DNA of 64,000 nucleotides from Myxococcales bacterium (lineage in GTDB: Bacteria > Myxococcota_A > Bradymonadia > UBA7976 > UBA1532): contig JACKDN010000014.1 of the NCBI GenBank assembly GCA_020633465.1, positions 1 to 64,000 of the forward strand. The letters are read 5' to 3'. Made by a program: the position numbers and the translations under genes. The notes under the pieces are model-generated. The model was not told where the DNA came from. It did not search any database and saw only the letters and a program-made list of their open reading frames with translations. Positions 37,073 to 46,435 of this stretch are shown piece after piece (within the stretch, counting starts at the first letter, position 1; each line of letters begins with the position of its first letter).

Positions 37073-38014
37073 ATGATTGCGGTCAAAGAACTCGAGAAGC
37101 GATACGGCGACGTGCGCGCGGTCTCGGGCGTGACGTTCGAGGTCGCGGCCGGCGAGATCGTCGGGCTGCTCGGCCAGAACGGCGCCGGGAAGACGACGGT
37201 CATGAAGGTGATGACCGGCTTCCTCGAGCCCACGAGCGGCACCGTGGCGGTGGGTGGGCTGGACGTGCGCACGGATCGGATCGGCGTGCAGAAGCAGATC
37301 GGCTATCTGCCCGAGCACGCGCCGCTGTATCCCGAGATGCTGGTGCAGGAGTACCTGCTGATGATGGCCGACCTTCGGGGCGTCCCGAAGTCCGAGCGCG
37401 CCAAGCGGGTGGCGGCGGCGGTGAAGGCCACCGGCCTCGAGCAGCGCGTCACGCAGCCGATCAGCCAGCTGTCCAAGGGGTATCGGCAGCGCGTGGGCCT
37501 GGCGCAGGCGATCCTGCACCAGCCCAAGGTGCTGGTGCTCGACGAGCCCACCAACGGCCTCGATCCGGTGCAGATCCTCGAGATCCGCGCGCTGATCCGC
37601 GAGCTGGCGAAGACGACGACGGTCATCTTGTCGACGCACATCCTGTCCGAGATCGAGGCGGTGTGCAGCCGGGTGGTCATCCTCATCGAGGGGCAGAAGG
37701 CGGCCGACGCGACGCTCGAGGAGATGCTGTCGAGCGACGTGGTGCGGGTGGCCGTGGCCGACGCGAAGGACGCGGCCGGGGCCCTGGCCGAGGTCGAGGG
37801 CGTGAGCGACGTCCGGCGGGCCGGCGAGAAGGACGGCTATCAACGGTACACCGTGAAGGTGGCCGCGGGCGCCCGGCCCGAGCCGGCCATCGCGAAGCTG
37901 GCCGTCGAGAAGGGCTGGACGCTGGGTGAGGTCGCGCGCGCGACGCCCAGCCTCGAGAGCGTCTTCCGCGAGCTGATGGCCGCCCACGTGGCCCAGCGAA
38001 AGGAGGCCGCGTGA
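37073..38014 (+). CDS. ABC transporter ATP-binding protein (GldA-like)
   Basis: The product is 313 aa. Walker A is GQNGAGKTT (about 34-42), the Q-loop is QIGYLPEHAPLYPEM, the signature is QLSKGYRQRVGLAQA, Walker B is VLVLDEPTNGLDP and the switch His is in STHILSE. An additional C-terminal domain (about 225-313) is typical of the GldA/NosF-like exporters. GldA, GldF and GldG form an ABC complex needed for gliding in Bacteroidetes. The same gene set without a motility role is common in other bacteria, where it is called an uncharacterised ABC system. The stop overlaps the permease start by four bases, so the product is expected to form a complex with it. Confidence 0.95.
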   Translation: MIAVKELEKRYGDVRAVSGVTFEVAAGEIVGLLGQNGAGKTTVMKVMTGFLEPTSGTVAVGGLDVRTDRIGVQKQIGYLPEHAPLYPEMLVQEYLLMMADLRGVPKSERAKRVAAAVKATGLEQRVTQPISQLSKGYRQRVGLAQAILHQPKVLVLDEPTNGLDPVQILEIRALIRELAKTTTVILSTHILSEIEAVCSRVVILIEGQKAADATLEEMLSSDVVRVAVADAKDAAGALAEVEGVSDVRRAGEKDGYQRYTVKVAAGARPEPAIAKLAVEKGWTLGEVARATPSLESVFRELMAAHVAQRKEAA

Positions 38015-40884
38015 ACACCGCGAGCATCCTCACGACCGCGCGGAAGGAGCTGCGCAGCTACTTCCTGTCGCCGGTCGCGCTGATCTTCCTCGGCGTCTTC
38101 CTCGTCGCCACGCTGTTCATCTTCTTCACCTACTCGAAGTTCTTCGCCCGCAACCTCGCGGACGTGCGGCCGCTGTTCAACTGGCTGCCGCTGCTGCTCA
38201 TCTTCCTCGTCTCGGCCGTCACCATGAGGCAGTGGAGCGAAGAGCAGAAGATGGGCACGCTCGAGATCCTGCTCACGCTGCCCATCAAGACCAGCGACCT
38301 GGTGCTGGGCAAGTTCGTCGCCGGCATGGCGCTGGTGGGCCTGGCGCTGGCGCTCACGCTGCCGCTGCCGATCACCGTGTCGCTCCTGGGCGAGCTGGAC
38401 TGGGGCCCGGTCATCGGCGGCTACGTCGCGGCGCTGCTGCTGGCGTCCACCTACATGGCCATCGGCCTCTGCGTCAGCGCCCGGACGGACAACCAGATCG
38501 TCGCGCTGATGGTCACCGCCATCCTCGGCGGCTTCCTGTACCTGCTGGGCTCGGACGCGCTGACCGGCTTCTTCGCCACCGAGACCGCCGAGGTGCTGCG
38601 CGGCCTGGGCACCGGCAGCCGCTTCAGCAGCATCGAGCGCGGCGTGCTCGACCTGCGCGATCTGGCCTACTACGGCAGCCTGACCGTCTTCTTCCTGCTG
38701 TTGAACGTGCACTTCCTCGAGATGAAGCGCCTGGACAAGCAGCCGGCCGAGGGCAACTCGCGGCGGCCGGTGATGCTGACGACCGTGGCGCTCGCCGGCC
38801 TGAACGTGCTGGCGGTCAACCTGTGGCTGGCGCCGGTGACCTCGGCCCGCGCCGATCTCACCGTCGACGGCGAGTACAGCATCAGCGACGTCACCGAGGG
38901 CATCCTGGCCCGCCTCGACGAGCCCCTGGTCATCCAGGGCTTCTTCAGCGAGAAGACGCACCCGCTGTTGTCGCCGCTGGTGCCGCGCATCCGCGACTTC
39001 CTCACCGAGTACGAGGTGCGCGGCAGCGGCAACGTGAAGGTCGAGTTCTTCGATCCCAACAAGGACGAGGCGCTCGAGGAGGAGATCAGCGACCAGTACG
39101 GCATCAAGTCCGTGCCCTTCCGCATCTCGGAGCGGCACGAGGAGTCGGTGGTCAACTCCTACTTCCACATCCTGATCAAGTACGGCGACGAGTACGAGGT
39201 GCTGCAGTTCGGCGACCTGATCGAGGTGTACGCCGACGACACCGACGTCCAGGTGCGCCTGCGCAGCCTCGAGTACGACATCACGCGGGCGATCAAGAAG
39301 GTCAGCCAGGGCTTCCAGAGCCTCGAGTCGGTGCTGGCGCGCAACGACAGCAAGGTCGAGGTGACCGCCTACGTGACGCCCGACGCGCTGCCGCCCGAGT
39401 TCGCCGACGTGCCGAAGCGGCTGCAGACCGTGGCCGACGAGCTGGCCGAGAAGACCGGCGGGCGCATCAAGTACGAGGCGATCGATCCCGGCGGCGACCA
39501 GGCCCTGCAGCAGCGCCTGCAGCAGCAGTACGGCTTCCGGCCGATGGCCGCCGACCTCTTCGGGCAGAAGACCTTCTATCTGCACATCCTGGTGAAGTCG
39601 GGGGATCGCGCCGAGCAGGTGTTCCCGCAGGGCGATCTGTCCGAGGGCGACCTGCGCACCAGCATCGAGGCGTCGATCAAGCGCCTGACCCCGGGCTTCC
39701 TGAAGACGGTGGGCCTGGTGACGAAGTCCCCCGCCCCGCAGCAGCCGCAGTTCCCGGGCATGCCGCCGCAGCCGCACGGCCGCACCGACTACCGCCAGGT
39801 CGAGCAGATGCTGGGCGCCGACTTCACCGTGCGGCGCCTCGAGCTCGACGACGGCGTGGTGCCCGGCGACATCGACGTGCTGATCGTCGGCAAGACCGAG
39901 CTCGACGAGAAGGCCCAGTTCGCCATCGACCAGTACCTGATGCGCGGCGGCGCGGTGATCGCCTTCGCGGGCGCCTACGACGTGAACGCCGATCGCCAGG
40001 GCATCACCGCGCAGTCGGCCGACGGCAAGCTGCTCGACCTGCTCGACACCTACGGCGTGAAGGTGCAGCAGTCGCTGGTGATGGATCCGCAGAACACGGC
40101 CTTCCCGGTGCCGGTGCGCGAGCAGCGCGGGCCCTACGTGTTCGAGCGCATCGAGATGATCCCCTACCCCTTCTTCGCCGACATCCGGCGCGAGGGCTTC
40201 GCCGAGGGGCACGCGGCGCTGGCCGGCGTGCCCTCGGTGGCGATGACCTGGGCGTCGCCCATCGAGCTGAAGCCCATCGACGGCGTCGAGCAGCAGACGC
40301 TCTTGCGCACCAGCCCCGACACGTGGCTGCAGACGTCGACCAGCCTGCAGCCCGACTTCCAGCAGTGGCCCGAGGGCGGCTTCGGCAAGGCCGAGGACGC
40401 GAAGACCGGCGAGCAGATCGTCGCGGTGACCGAGCACGGCAGCTTCCCGAGCTACTTCGCCGACCGCCCCTCGCCCATCTTCGTGCCCGACGCCAAGCCC
40501 GAGGGCGACCTCGAGGCGAAGGCCGATCGCACCGGGCGCACGATGAAGACCTCGACGCCCGAGGCGCGGCTGGTGGTGGTGGCGTCGTCCGAGTTCGCTG
40601 GCGACCTCGTCGGCCAGCTGGGCATGCAGATGGGCGGCGGCGGCTACCGCGGCAACGCGATCCTGGTGCGCAACCTGATCGACTGGACGCTCGAGGACAC
40701 CGACCTCCTGACCATCCGCTCGGCCGGCGCCTTCGCGCGCACGCTGAAGCCGCTGGACGAGGAGGAGCGCACGACCTACGAGGTGGTCAACTACGCGATC
40801 GTGCTGGCGGCGCTGATCGGCGTCCTGGTGCTGGCCACGACGCGGCGCAAGATGGCCCGACCGATTCCGCTGGAGAACGCATGA
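38011..40884 (+). CDS. ABC-2 permease fused to GldG-type domain (GldF-GldG fusion)
   Basis: The product is 957 aa from a GTG at 38011. Residues about 1-245 form an ABC-2/GldF-type permease with six TM helices (SPVALIFLGVFLVATLF, LPLLLIFLVSAVTMRQW, ALMVTAILGGFLYLLG). A further TM (about 255-275) leads to a large extracytoplasmic GldG-like region (PF09822-type) at about 280-900; it contains YSISDVTEGIL, FFDPNKDEALEEE, DVLIVGKTELDEK and VVASSEFAGD elements. A last TM (about 925-945, YAIVLAALIGVLVLATT) anchors the C-terminus. In Flavobacterium these are two proteins; here they are one chain. It acts as the membrane part of the exporter with the ATPase upstream and the DUF4340 protein downstream. 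Confidence 0.93.
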   Translation: MNTASILTTARKELRSYFLSPVALIFLGVFLVATLFIFFTYSKFFARNLADVRPLFNWLPLLLIFLVSAVTMRQWSEEQKMGTLEILLTLPIKTSDLVLGKFVAGMALVGLALALTLPLPITVSLLGELDWGPVIGGYVAALLLASTYMAIGLCVSARTDNQIVALMVTAILGGFLYLLGSDALTGFFATETAEVLRGLGTGSRFSSIERGVLDLRDLAYYGSLTVFFLLLNVHFLEMKRLDKQPAEGNSRRPVMLTTVALAGLNVLAVNLWLAPVTSARADLTVDGEYSISDVTEGILARLDEPLVIQGFFSEKTHPLLSPLVPRIRDFLTEYEVRGSGNVKVEFFDPNKDEALEEEISDQYGIKSVPFRISERHEESVVNSYFHILIKYGDEYEVLQFGDLIEVYADDTDVQVRLRSLEYDITRAIKKVSQGFQSLESVLARNDSKVEVTAYVTPDALPPEFADVPKRLQTVADELAEKTGGRIKYEAIDPGGDQALQQRLQQQYGFRPMAADLFGQKTFYLHILVKSGDRAEQVFPQGDLSEGDLRTSIEASIKRLTPGFLKTVGLVTKSPAPQQPQFPGMPPQPHGRTDYRQVEQMLGADFTVRRLELDDGVVPGDIDVLIVGKTELDEKAQFAIDQYLMRGGAVIAFAGAYDVNADRQGITAQSADGKLLDLLDTYGVKVQQSLVMDPQNTAFPVPVREQRGPYVFERIEMIPYPFFADIRREGFAEGHAALAGVPSVAMTWASPIELKPIDGVEQQTLLRTSPDTWLQTSTSLQPDFQQWPEGGFGKAEDAKTGEQIVAVTEHGSFPSYFADRPSPIFVPDAKPEGDLEAKADRTGRTMKTSTPEARLVVVASSEFAGDLVGQLGMQMGGGGYRGNAILVRNLIDWTLEDTDLLTIRSAGAFARTLKPLDEEERTTYEVVNYAIVLAALIGVLVLATTRRKMARPIPLENA

Positions 40885-41912
40885 ACACGACGAACAAGGT
40901 GCTCGCCGGCCTCTTCGCCGCGCAGGCGGTGCTCGTCGCGCTCACGTGGAGCGCGGGCAGCGACGGGCCGGACGACGACGCCGCGCCGCTGATCGAGGCC
41001 AAGAAGGAGGACGTCGGCAAGCTGGTCATCACCGGCAAGCCGGCCAAGGCGGGCGAGACCCCCGACAGCGTGACGCTGGTGCGCAAGGGCGACGGCTGGG
41101 TGGTGGGCACCGCCGACGACTTCCCCGCCGACACCAAGAAGGTCGACGAGGTGCTCGACAAGCTGCTCGACGCGCGCGTGCGGGCGCCGGTGGCCAACAA
41201 CAAGGCCAACCACAACGCCCTCGAGGTGGGCGACCGGGCCTACGCGAAGAAGATCGAGCTGACCGTGGACGGCAAGCCGCAGGCCTTCGTGGTCGGCAAC
41301 GCCAAGGGCACCAGCGTGCACGTGCGGCGGGCCGATCAGGACGCGGTGTACCTGGCGCGCGGTGTGTCGGCCTGGGGCCTGAGCGAGCGGGTGCGCAGCT
41401 ACGTCGATCCCGATTACGTCAAGGTCGAGGATCCGATCGAGGTGCAGGTGACGCAGGGCAGCCGCAGCATCACCGTGGTCAAGGACGACAACGGCGAGTG
41501 GCGGGTCAACGAGCTGCCCGCGGACGCCGACGTCGACCAGAGCCGGGTGCGCAGCTTCGTCAGCAGCGCGCGCAGCGTCCAGCTCGCCGCGCCGGTCGGC
41601 AAGACGGTCGACCCCGCCTACGGCCTCGGCGACGAGGCCACCGTGGTCACCCTGCGCAAGGAGGACGCCGAGACCGTCTATCGCATCGGCAAGGCCGACG
41701 ACGACGGCTTCTACGTCAAGGCCGAGGGCAACGACTACGTGGTCAAGGTGAACAAGTACGCCGTCGAGACGCTCACCACGCAGACGCCGGACAAGTTCAT
41801 CAAGACGGCCGAGCCCGCCGCGCCCCCGGGCGGGATGCCCGGCATGCCCGGGATGCCCCCGCCCGGCTCAGATCCCGCCGCCCTCATGCGGGGCCTCGGC
41901 GGGCCCGGCTGA
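40881..41912 (+). CDS. DUF4340 protein of the GldA/GldFG operon
   Basis: The product is 343 aa; the ATG at 40881 overlaps the fusion gene's stop (ATGA). One N-terminal TM helix (VLAGLFAAQAVLVALTW) is followed by DUF4340 repeats: VTLVRKGDGWVVGTADDFPA, then ALEVGDRAYAKKIELTVDGK, then VEDPIEVQVTQGSRSI and a second such unit (KEDAETVYRIGKADDDGFYV). A Gly/Met/Pro-rich tail ends the protein. DUF4340 proteins nearly always follow the ABC ATPase-permease pair, so it is probably an extracytoplasmic accessory subunit. The last 45 bases run antisense to the convergent PrsW-like gene. Confidence 0.92.
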   Translation: MNTTNKVLAGLFAAQAVLVALTWSAGSDGPDDDAAPLIEAKKEDVGKLVITGKPAKAGETPDSVTLVRKGDGWVVGTADDFPADTKKVDEVLDKLLDARVRAPVANNKANHNALEVGDRAYAKKIELTVDGKPQAFVVGNAKGTSVHVRRADQDAVYLARGVSAWGLSERVRSYVDPDYVKVEDPIEVQVTQGSRSITVVKDDNGEWRVNELPADADVDQSRVRSFVSSARSVQLAAPVGKTVDPAYGLGDEATVVTLRKEDAETVYRIGKADDDGFYVKAEGNDYVVKVNKYAVETLTTQTPDKFIKTAEPAAPPGGMPGMPGMPPPGSDPAALMRGLGGPG

Positions 41913-42680
41913 GCGCGGCCGCGGCGCCCCGCGCCGGGTCTCGAGGCGCACCGCCCACCACAACGCCCCCACGAACACCGCCATCACCGGCGCCTGGCCC
42001 ATGAAGGCCAGGCGCTCGAAGTCCGCCTCGCCGGTGTAGACCGACAGGAAGACCAGCGCGTTCCAGCCGCCGTGCACCGCCAGGGACGCGGTCATGCCGC
42101 AGATGGGCGCCAAGAGCGCCACCACCGCGCGGCGATCGAGCTTGGCCAGGCCGAGGAACAGGCCCACCGCCCCCGTCGACGTGCCGTGGATCACCATCGA
42201 CGGCCCCGTGCGCACGGCGATCTCGCTCAGCCAGCCGGCCGCCCCCTGGTAGGCCCAGGCCGAGTAGAAGTGGACGAAGCTCTCGACGCAGGCGAAGCCG
42301 ACGCCCGCGGCCAGGCCGTACAGGGCGCCGTCGACCGGCCCCCGGAAGCGCGGGGTCAGCACGAAGACGAGCACGATGAAGGCCTTGCCGATCTCCTCGG
42401 CGGCCGGCTGCACGATGCCGTTGTACAACAGCGGCTCGGACGCGGCGTCCGGGCCGTACAGCCGGGCGAACAGGCTGACCAGCTCGCCGTGCCCGTAGAG
42501 CGCGAACAAGAGCCCGCCCCCGCCGCCGGCCAGCATCAGCAGAGGGAAGGCCCAGGGCGGCTCGTAGGCGTCGCGCCGCAGCCACCAGCGCGCGACGTAC
42601 AGCGCCGCGACCGGCACCAGCGCGAAGGCCACCGAGAACACGACGATCAGGTCGGTCAGCGTCGGCAACGAGGACGTCAC
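41868..42680 (-). CDS. PrsW-family intramembrane metalloprotease
   Basis: The product is 270 aa from a GTG at 42680. It has about seven to eight TM helices. The catalytic motifs match PrsW: EE at 95-96 (AAEEIGKAF), the second motif CVESFVHFYSAW, and the third HGTSTGAVGL and VHGGWNAL. PrsW-family proteases cleave membrane substrates; Bacillus PrsW cleaves the anti-sigma factor RsiW at site 1. A target here is not evident. It is convergent with the DUF4340 gene (45-base overlap of the coding ends) and divergent from the Ser/Thr kinase gene. Confidence 0.9.
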   Translation of the reverse strand: MTSSLPTLTDLIVVFSVAFALVPVAALYVARWWLRRDAYEPPWAFPLLMLAGGGGGLLFALYGHGELVSLFARLYGPDAASEPLLYNGIVQPAAEEIGKAFIVLVFVLTPRFRGPVDGALYGLAAGVGFACVESFVHFYSAWAYQGAAGWLSEIAVRTGPSMVIHGTSTGAVGLFLGLAKLDRRAVVALLAPICGMTASLAVHGGWNALVFLSVYTGEADFERLAFMGQAPVMAVFVGALWWAVRLETRRGAPRPRSAGPAEAPHEGGGI

Positions 42681-42753
42681 GCGGCGAGCATAGCGCCCCC
42701 GCGGTCGCGCGACGGCGTACCGATGCACCCGCCGGGATGGTATCGTGCGCGCC

Positions 42754-44188
42754 ATGACGGCACGCCACGCGCATCTGGGCGCCACGCTGCTCGGCAAGTA
42801 CCGGGTGCAGAAGGTCATCGGCGAGGGCGGCATGGGCGTGGTCTACGCCGCCCGCGACCTGCGCCTCGACCGGATGGTGGCGATCAAGGTGCTCGACGCG
42901 CCCAGCGAGGGCTTCGGCGACGTCGCCCGGCGCTTCCGCCGCGAGGCGCAGGCCATCGGCAAGCTGCACCACCCCAACCTGGTGACGCTGCTCGAGTACG
43001 ACGTGCTCGACGACGGCACGCCGGCGATGGTGATGGAGCTCATCGAGGGGCGCAGCCTGCGCGATCTGCTGGTCGAGCGCCGCTTCACCGCCGACGAGAC
43101 CGTCTCGCTGCTGCGCCAGACGCTCGAGGCCCTGCAGGTGTGCCACACCGCCGGCGTCGTGCACCGCGATCTGAAGCCCGAGAACCTGCTGCTCGAGACG
43201 CGCGGCGACCAGCTCTTCGTCCGGCTGATCGACTTCGGCCTGACCAAGCTGACCGCCGACGAGGGCGCCACCGCGCTGACCGTGAACGGCGAGGTGTTCG
43301 GCAGCCCGCGCTTCATGGCGCCCGAGCAGTGGTTCCGCAACGCGGTGGACGGTCGCACGGATCTCTACGCCCTGGCGCTGATCGGCTACTGGCTGGTGCT
43401 GGGCGATCACTTCCTCAAGCCGGGCAACCCGGTCGACATCTGCCGGGCCCACCTGCAGCAGGCCCGCCCGCCCCTGCTGCGCAACGCGCTGGGCGAGCCG
43501 GTGCCGCCGGGGCTGGCGGCCGCGCTGGCGCAGGCCGCGCACCCCGAGCCCGGGCAGCGCCCCGCCGACGCCGCAGCGATGCGCGCGGTGCTGTTGGGCG
43601 AAGACACCCCGAGCGCGGCGGCCGGAGGCGATCTGCTCGAGACCGCCATCGAGACGCCCGCCTTCGCGCTGGCGGCCCTGAAGAAGCCGGGCGAGTCGAC
43701 GCTGAGCTTTCACCCGCAGGCGATCGCCACCGATCTGGGGCAGGCCACGTTCGAGCCCGAGGACGACGCGACCACCATCGAAGAGTCCGAGGCCGAGGCG
43801 GCCAGCGCGCCGCCCCCCGGCCTGCCCGATCCCGAGGCCCCGACCGTCGTGGACGACGGCGCGCTGCACGCGCAGCTCGAGGCGGCGCTCGCCGGCCCGG
43901 CGGAGGCCACGGCGCCCATCGCCGAGCGCGCCAGCGAGGAGATCCGCCAGTTCCGGGGCAGCGAGGTGCAGCGGGCGCTGCAGGATCACGACGAGCAGCG
44001 CCCGACCCCCGAGCCGCCGCCGCGCCCCGCCCCAGCCGGCCCGCGCCCCGCCCGCTGCCCACGCCGGCCGCGCGCCCCCGGCGCCCGCGTCGGACGACGG
44101 CGACGGGCGCGACGTGCGCATCCTGGCCTTCGTCGCGCTGACCGCGGTGGTGCTGGGGGCCGTGGCCGCCTTCGTCTTCCTGCGGTGA
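42754..44188 (+). CDS. Membrane-anchored Ser/Thr protein kinase (apparent frameshift near C-terminus)
   Basis: The ATG at 42754 gives a Hanks-type kinase domain at about 15-280: GEGGMGVVY, VAIKVLD with Lys45, HRDLKPENLLL with Asp139 and DFGLTKL with Asp160. An acidic linker follows (about 315-420). In the sequence as given the frame then reads into gluQ without a stop. Moving one base within about 44020-44040 (a C-rich Pro stretch) restores DDGDGRDVRILAF, followed by a TM helix (VALTAVVLGAVAAFVFLR), ending at the TGA of 44186-44188. The latter form is the usual kinase-linker-TM architecture of Myxococcota. The activation-loop region GEVFGSPRFMAPEQ is intact. The end overlaps the gluQ GTG by four bases. 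Confidence 0.88.
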
Positions 44189-45189
44189 GCCTGCCCCTGC
44201 CGGCCCTGCCCCGCGGCGCCGGGCGCTTCGCGCCGACGCCGACCGGCGCGCTGCACCTGGGCAACGCGCGCACCGCGCTGCTGGCCTGGCTCGACGCCCG
44301 CGCGCACGGGCTGCGCAACGTGCTGCGCGTCGAGGATCTCGATCCCGCCGCCATCCCCGACGGCTGCCTCGAGGGGCAGTACGCCGATCTGCGCTGGCTG
44401 GGGCTGATCTACGACGAGGGGCCCGTCGAAGGCGGCCCGGCCGGCCCCTACCGGCAGTCCGAGCGCTTCGACCAGTACGCCGCCGTGCTGCGCGCGCTCG
44501 ACGCGCTGGGCCTGCTGTACCCGTGCTGGTGCTCCCGCCGCGAGGTGCGCGAGGCCGCGCGGGCGCCGCACGCCTCGGACGAGGGGCCGGTGTACGCCGG
44601 CACCTGCCGCCCCGCCCACCCGAGGCCCCTCGGCGATCTCGAGGCCCTCCCCCGCCGCCGCAACCGCGTGCCCGCGCTGCGGCTGAACGTCGCGGCCGCG
44701 CTGCGCCGCCTCGCGCGGGCCGACGTGCGCTTCGACGACGAGGCGGCCGGGCCCCAGGCCTTCGACGCGGTGGGCGCGCTGGGTGACTTCGTCGTGCGCC
44801 GACGCGACGGCGTCGCCGCCTACCAGATCGCCTGCGCCTGGGACGACGTCGCGATGGGCTGCACCCGCGTGCTGCGCGGCGCCGACCTGCTGCCCTCGAC
44901 GGCGCGCCAGGTGCTGGTGCTCGACCTGCTCGACCTGCCGCGGCCCGCCTACGCGCACGTCGGCCTGGTCACCGGGCCGGACGGCGCGCGGCTGGCCAAG
45001 CGCGACGGGGCCCTCAGCCTGACCGGCCTGCGCGCCGCGGGCCGCGCGGCGGCCGACGTCCGGCGGCTGCTCGCGGCGACGGCCGGCCTGCCCGACACCG
45101 CCGATCTCGATCGGCTGACCGAGGCCTTCGACGCACGCCGCGTGGGCGCCGAGCCCGTGGCGCTGCCCCCGGACTGGAGCGCCACGTGA
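44185..45189 (+). CDS. gluQ: Glutamyl-Q tRNA(Asp) synthetase
   Basis: The product is 334 aa from a GTG at 44185 overlapping the kinase stop (GTGA). It has the class I aminoacyl-tRNA synthetase HIGH-type motif HLGN (about 24-27) in APTPTGALHLGNARTALL, the substrate pocket LRVEDLDP, and a KMSKS equivalent GARLAKRDG. A zinc-binding Cys cluster (LYPCWCSRR; YAGTCRP) typical of GluQ is present. The anticodon-binding half of GluRS is missing, as in YadB/GluQ, which glutamylates queuosine in tRNA(Asp). Queuosine must therefore be made or salvaged elsewhere. The stop overlaps the MscS gene start by four bases. Confidence 0.93.
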   Translation: MSLPLPALPRGAGRFAPTPTGALHLGNARTALLAWLDARAHGLRNVLRVEDLDPAAIPDGCLEGQYADLRWLGLIYDEGPVEGGPAGPYRQSERFDQYAAVLRALDALGLLYPCWCSRREVREAARAPHASDEGPVYAGTCRPAHPRPLGDLEALPRRRNRVPALRLNVAAALRRLARADVRFDDEAAGPQAFDAVGALGDFVVRRRDGVAAYQIACAWDDVAMGCTRVLRGADLLPSTARQVLVLDLLDLPRPAYAHVGLVTGPDGARLAKRDGALSLTGLRAAGRAAADVRRLLAATAGLPDTADLDRLTEAFDARRVGAEPVALPPDWSAT

Positions 45190-46241
45190 GCTGGGCAGAT
45201 CTCTGGGCGAACCCCTGGGTGCGGGCGGGCGTGACGCTGGCGGCGGCCGTGGCCCTCGCGTGGCTGGGCCGCGCGTCGCTGGGCTTCATCGTGCGCCGCG
45301 TGGCGCCCCGTACGAACACCGATCTGGACGAGATCGCCGCGCGGGCGCTGCAGAAGCCGCTGGTGGTGACGGTGCTCGCGGTGGGCATCTCGTCGGCGAT
45401 GGACCACCTGACGGTGCCGCCGAAGCTCGACTTCCTGGTGCACGGGGTGTTGAAGACCGTCGCGGCCATCGTCTGGACCATCGCGGTCGGGCGCATCGGC
45501 AGCGCGATCCTGCAGCGCGTCAGCGGCCGCGCGGCCTCGTCGGCGGTGCTGCAGCGGCGCACGCTGCCGGTGTTCGACATCCTGTTCAAGGTGACGCTGA
45601 TCGGCGCGGCCATCTACGCCACGTTCCTCGCGTGGCACGTCGATCTCACCGCGTGGCTGGCCTCGGCCGGGGTGCTGGGCATCGCCATCGGCTTCGCCGC
45701 GAAGGATACGCTGGCCAACCTGTTCGCCGGCATCTTCATCCTGGCCGACGGCCCCTACAACGTGGGCGACTTCATCGTGCTCGAGGACGGCCTGCGCGGC
45801 CGGGTGAACAGCATCGGCCTGCGCTCGACGCGCATCGTGACCCAGGACGACATCGAGATCACCGTGCCCAACGCCACGATGGGCAATACGCGCATCGTCA
45901 ACGAGACCGGCGGCCCCTACGTCAAGCAGCGCATCCGCGTCCCGGTCGGCGTCGCCTACCCCAGCGATCCCGATCAGGTGCGCGCGGTGCTGCTCGAGGC
46001 GATCGTCGGCATCCCGCAGATCGCCGAGACACCCCGCCCGATGGTGCGCTTCGTCGCCATGGGCGAGTCGGCCCTGCAGTTTCAGCTGCTGGTGTGGGTC
46101 GAGCACCCCTCGGCCCGCGAGGCCGTCGTCGACCGCGTCAACGACGCCGTGTTCAAGGCCCTGCGCGCCGCGAACATCGAGATCCCCTACAACAAGCTCG
46201 ACGTCTTCGTCCGCCAACTCGTCGACAAGCACGAGGATTAG
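45186..46241 (+). CDS. Small-conductance mechanosensitive channel (MscS family)
   Basis: The product is 351 aa from a GTG at 45186. Three to four TM helices precede the pore helix, which has the MscS-type Gly/Ala packing: ASAGVLGIAIGFAAKDTLANL. The beta-domain entry FAGIFILADGPYNVGDFIVL follows, then the C-terminal region PVGVAYPSDPDQVRAVLLEA. MscS channels open under membrane tension to release solutes on hypo-osmotic shock; family members with longer N-termini can be gated by other signals. It is the third gene in the kinase-gluQ unit, and phosphorylation by that kinase is possible but untested. Confidence 0.94.
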   Translation: MSWADLWANPWVRAGVTLAAAVALAWLGRASLGFIVRRVAPRTNTDLDEIAARALQKPLVVTVLAVGISSAMDHLTVPPKLDFLVHGVLKTVAAIVWTIAVGRIGSAILQRVSGRAASSAVLQRRTLPVFDILFKVTLIGAAIYATFLAWHVDLTAWLASAGVLGIAIGFAAKDTLANLFAGIFILADGPYNVGDFIVLEDGLRGRVNSIGLRSTRIVTQDDIEITVPNATMGNTRIVNETGGPYVKQRIRVPVGVAYPSDPDQVRAVLLEAIVGIPQIAETPRPMVRFVAMGESALQFQLLVWVEHPSAREAVVDRVNDAVFKALRAANIEIPYNKLDVFVRQLVDKHED

Positions 46242-46248
46242 GCCGAAA

Positions 46249-46275
46249 GCCTGGCCGCGAAGCGGCCTTCAGGCC
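46249..46275. terminator. GC hairpin between convergent genes
   Basis: GGCCGC-GAA-GCGGCC (46253-46267) is a perfect 6-bp stem with an outer gcct/aggc arm broken by a TTC bulge. It begins 8 bases after the MscS-family stop. There is no U-run, so it may be a weak or Rho-independent-like bidirectional element serving the convergent gene ending at 46436 as well. The rest of the 194-base gap has only scattered GC repeats. Confidence 0.45.
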
Positions 46276-46435
46276 GGCGTGCGGCAATGCCGTACGTGCC
46301 GGAGCGACCGAACGCCCGCAGGCGAAGCCGAGGACGTGAGCGGAGCGGAGGTGCGCCCGAAGGGCGCCGGCCTGCCGGGGGGTCCGGGGTGGGCGGCGAG
46401 CCCCCCCGGTGCCGCGCGCCAGCGCGGCGGCAACA

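Noticed and set aside
33434..38014. A plus-strand open frame of over 1,500 codons across the MopE-repeat gene
   Set aside because: Its first 3.6 kb is antisense to the MopE gene; the long frame results from the GC-rich Asp repeats. Only the last 313 codons (the ABC ATPase from 37073) carry real motifs.
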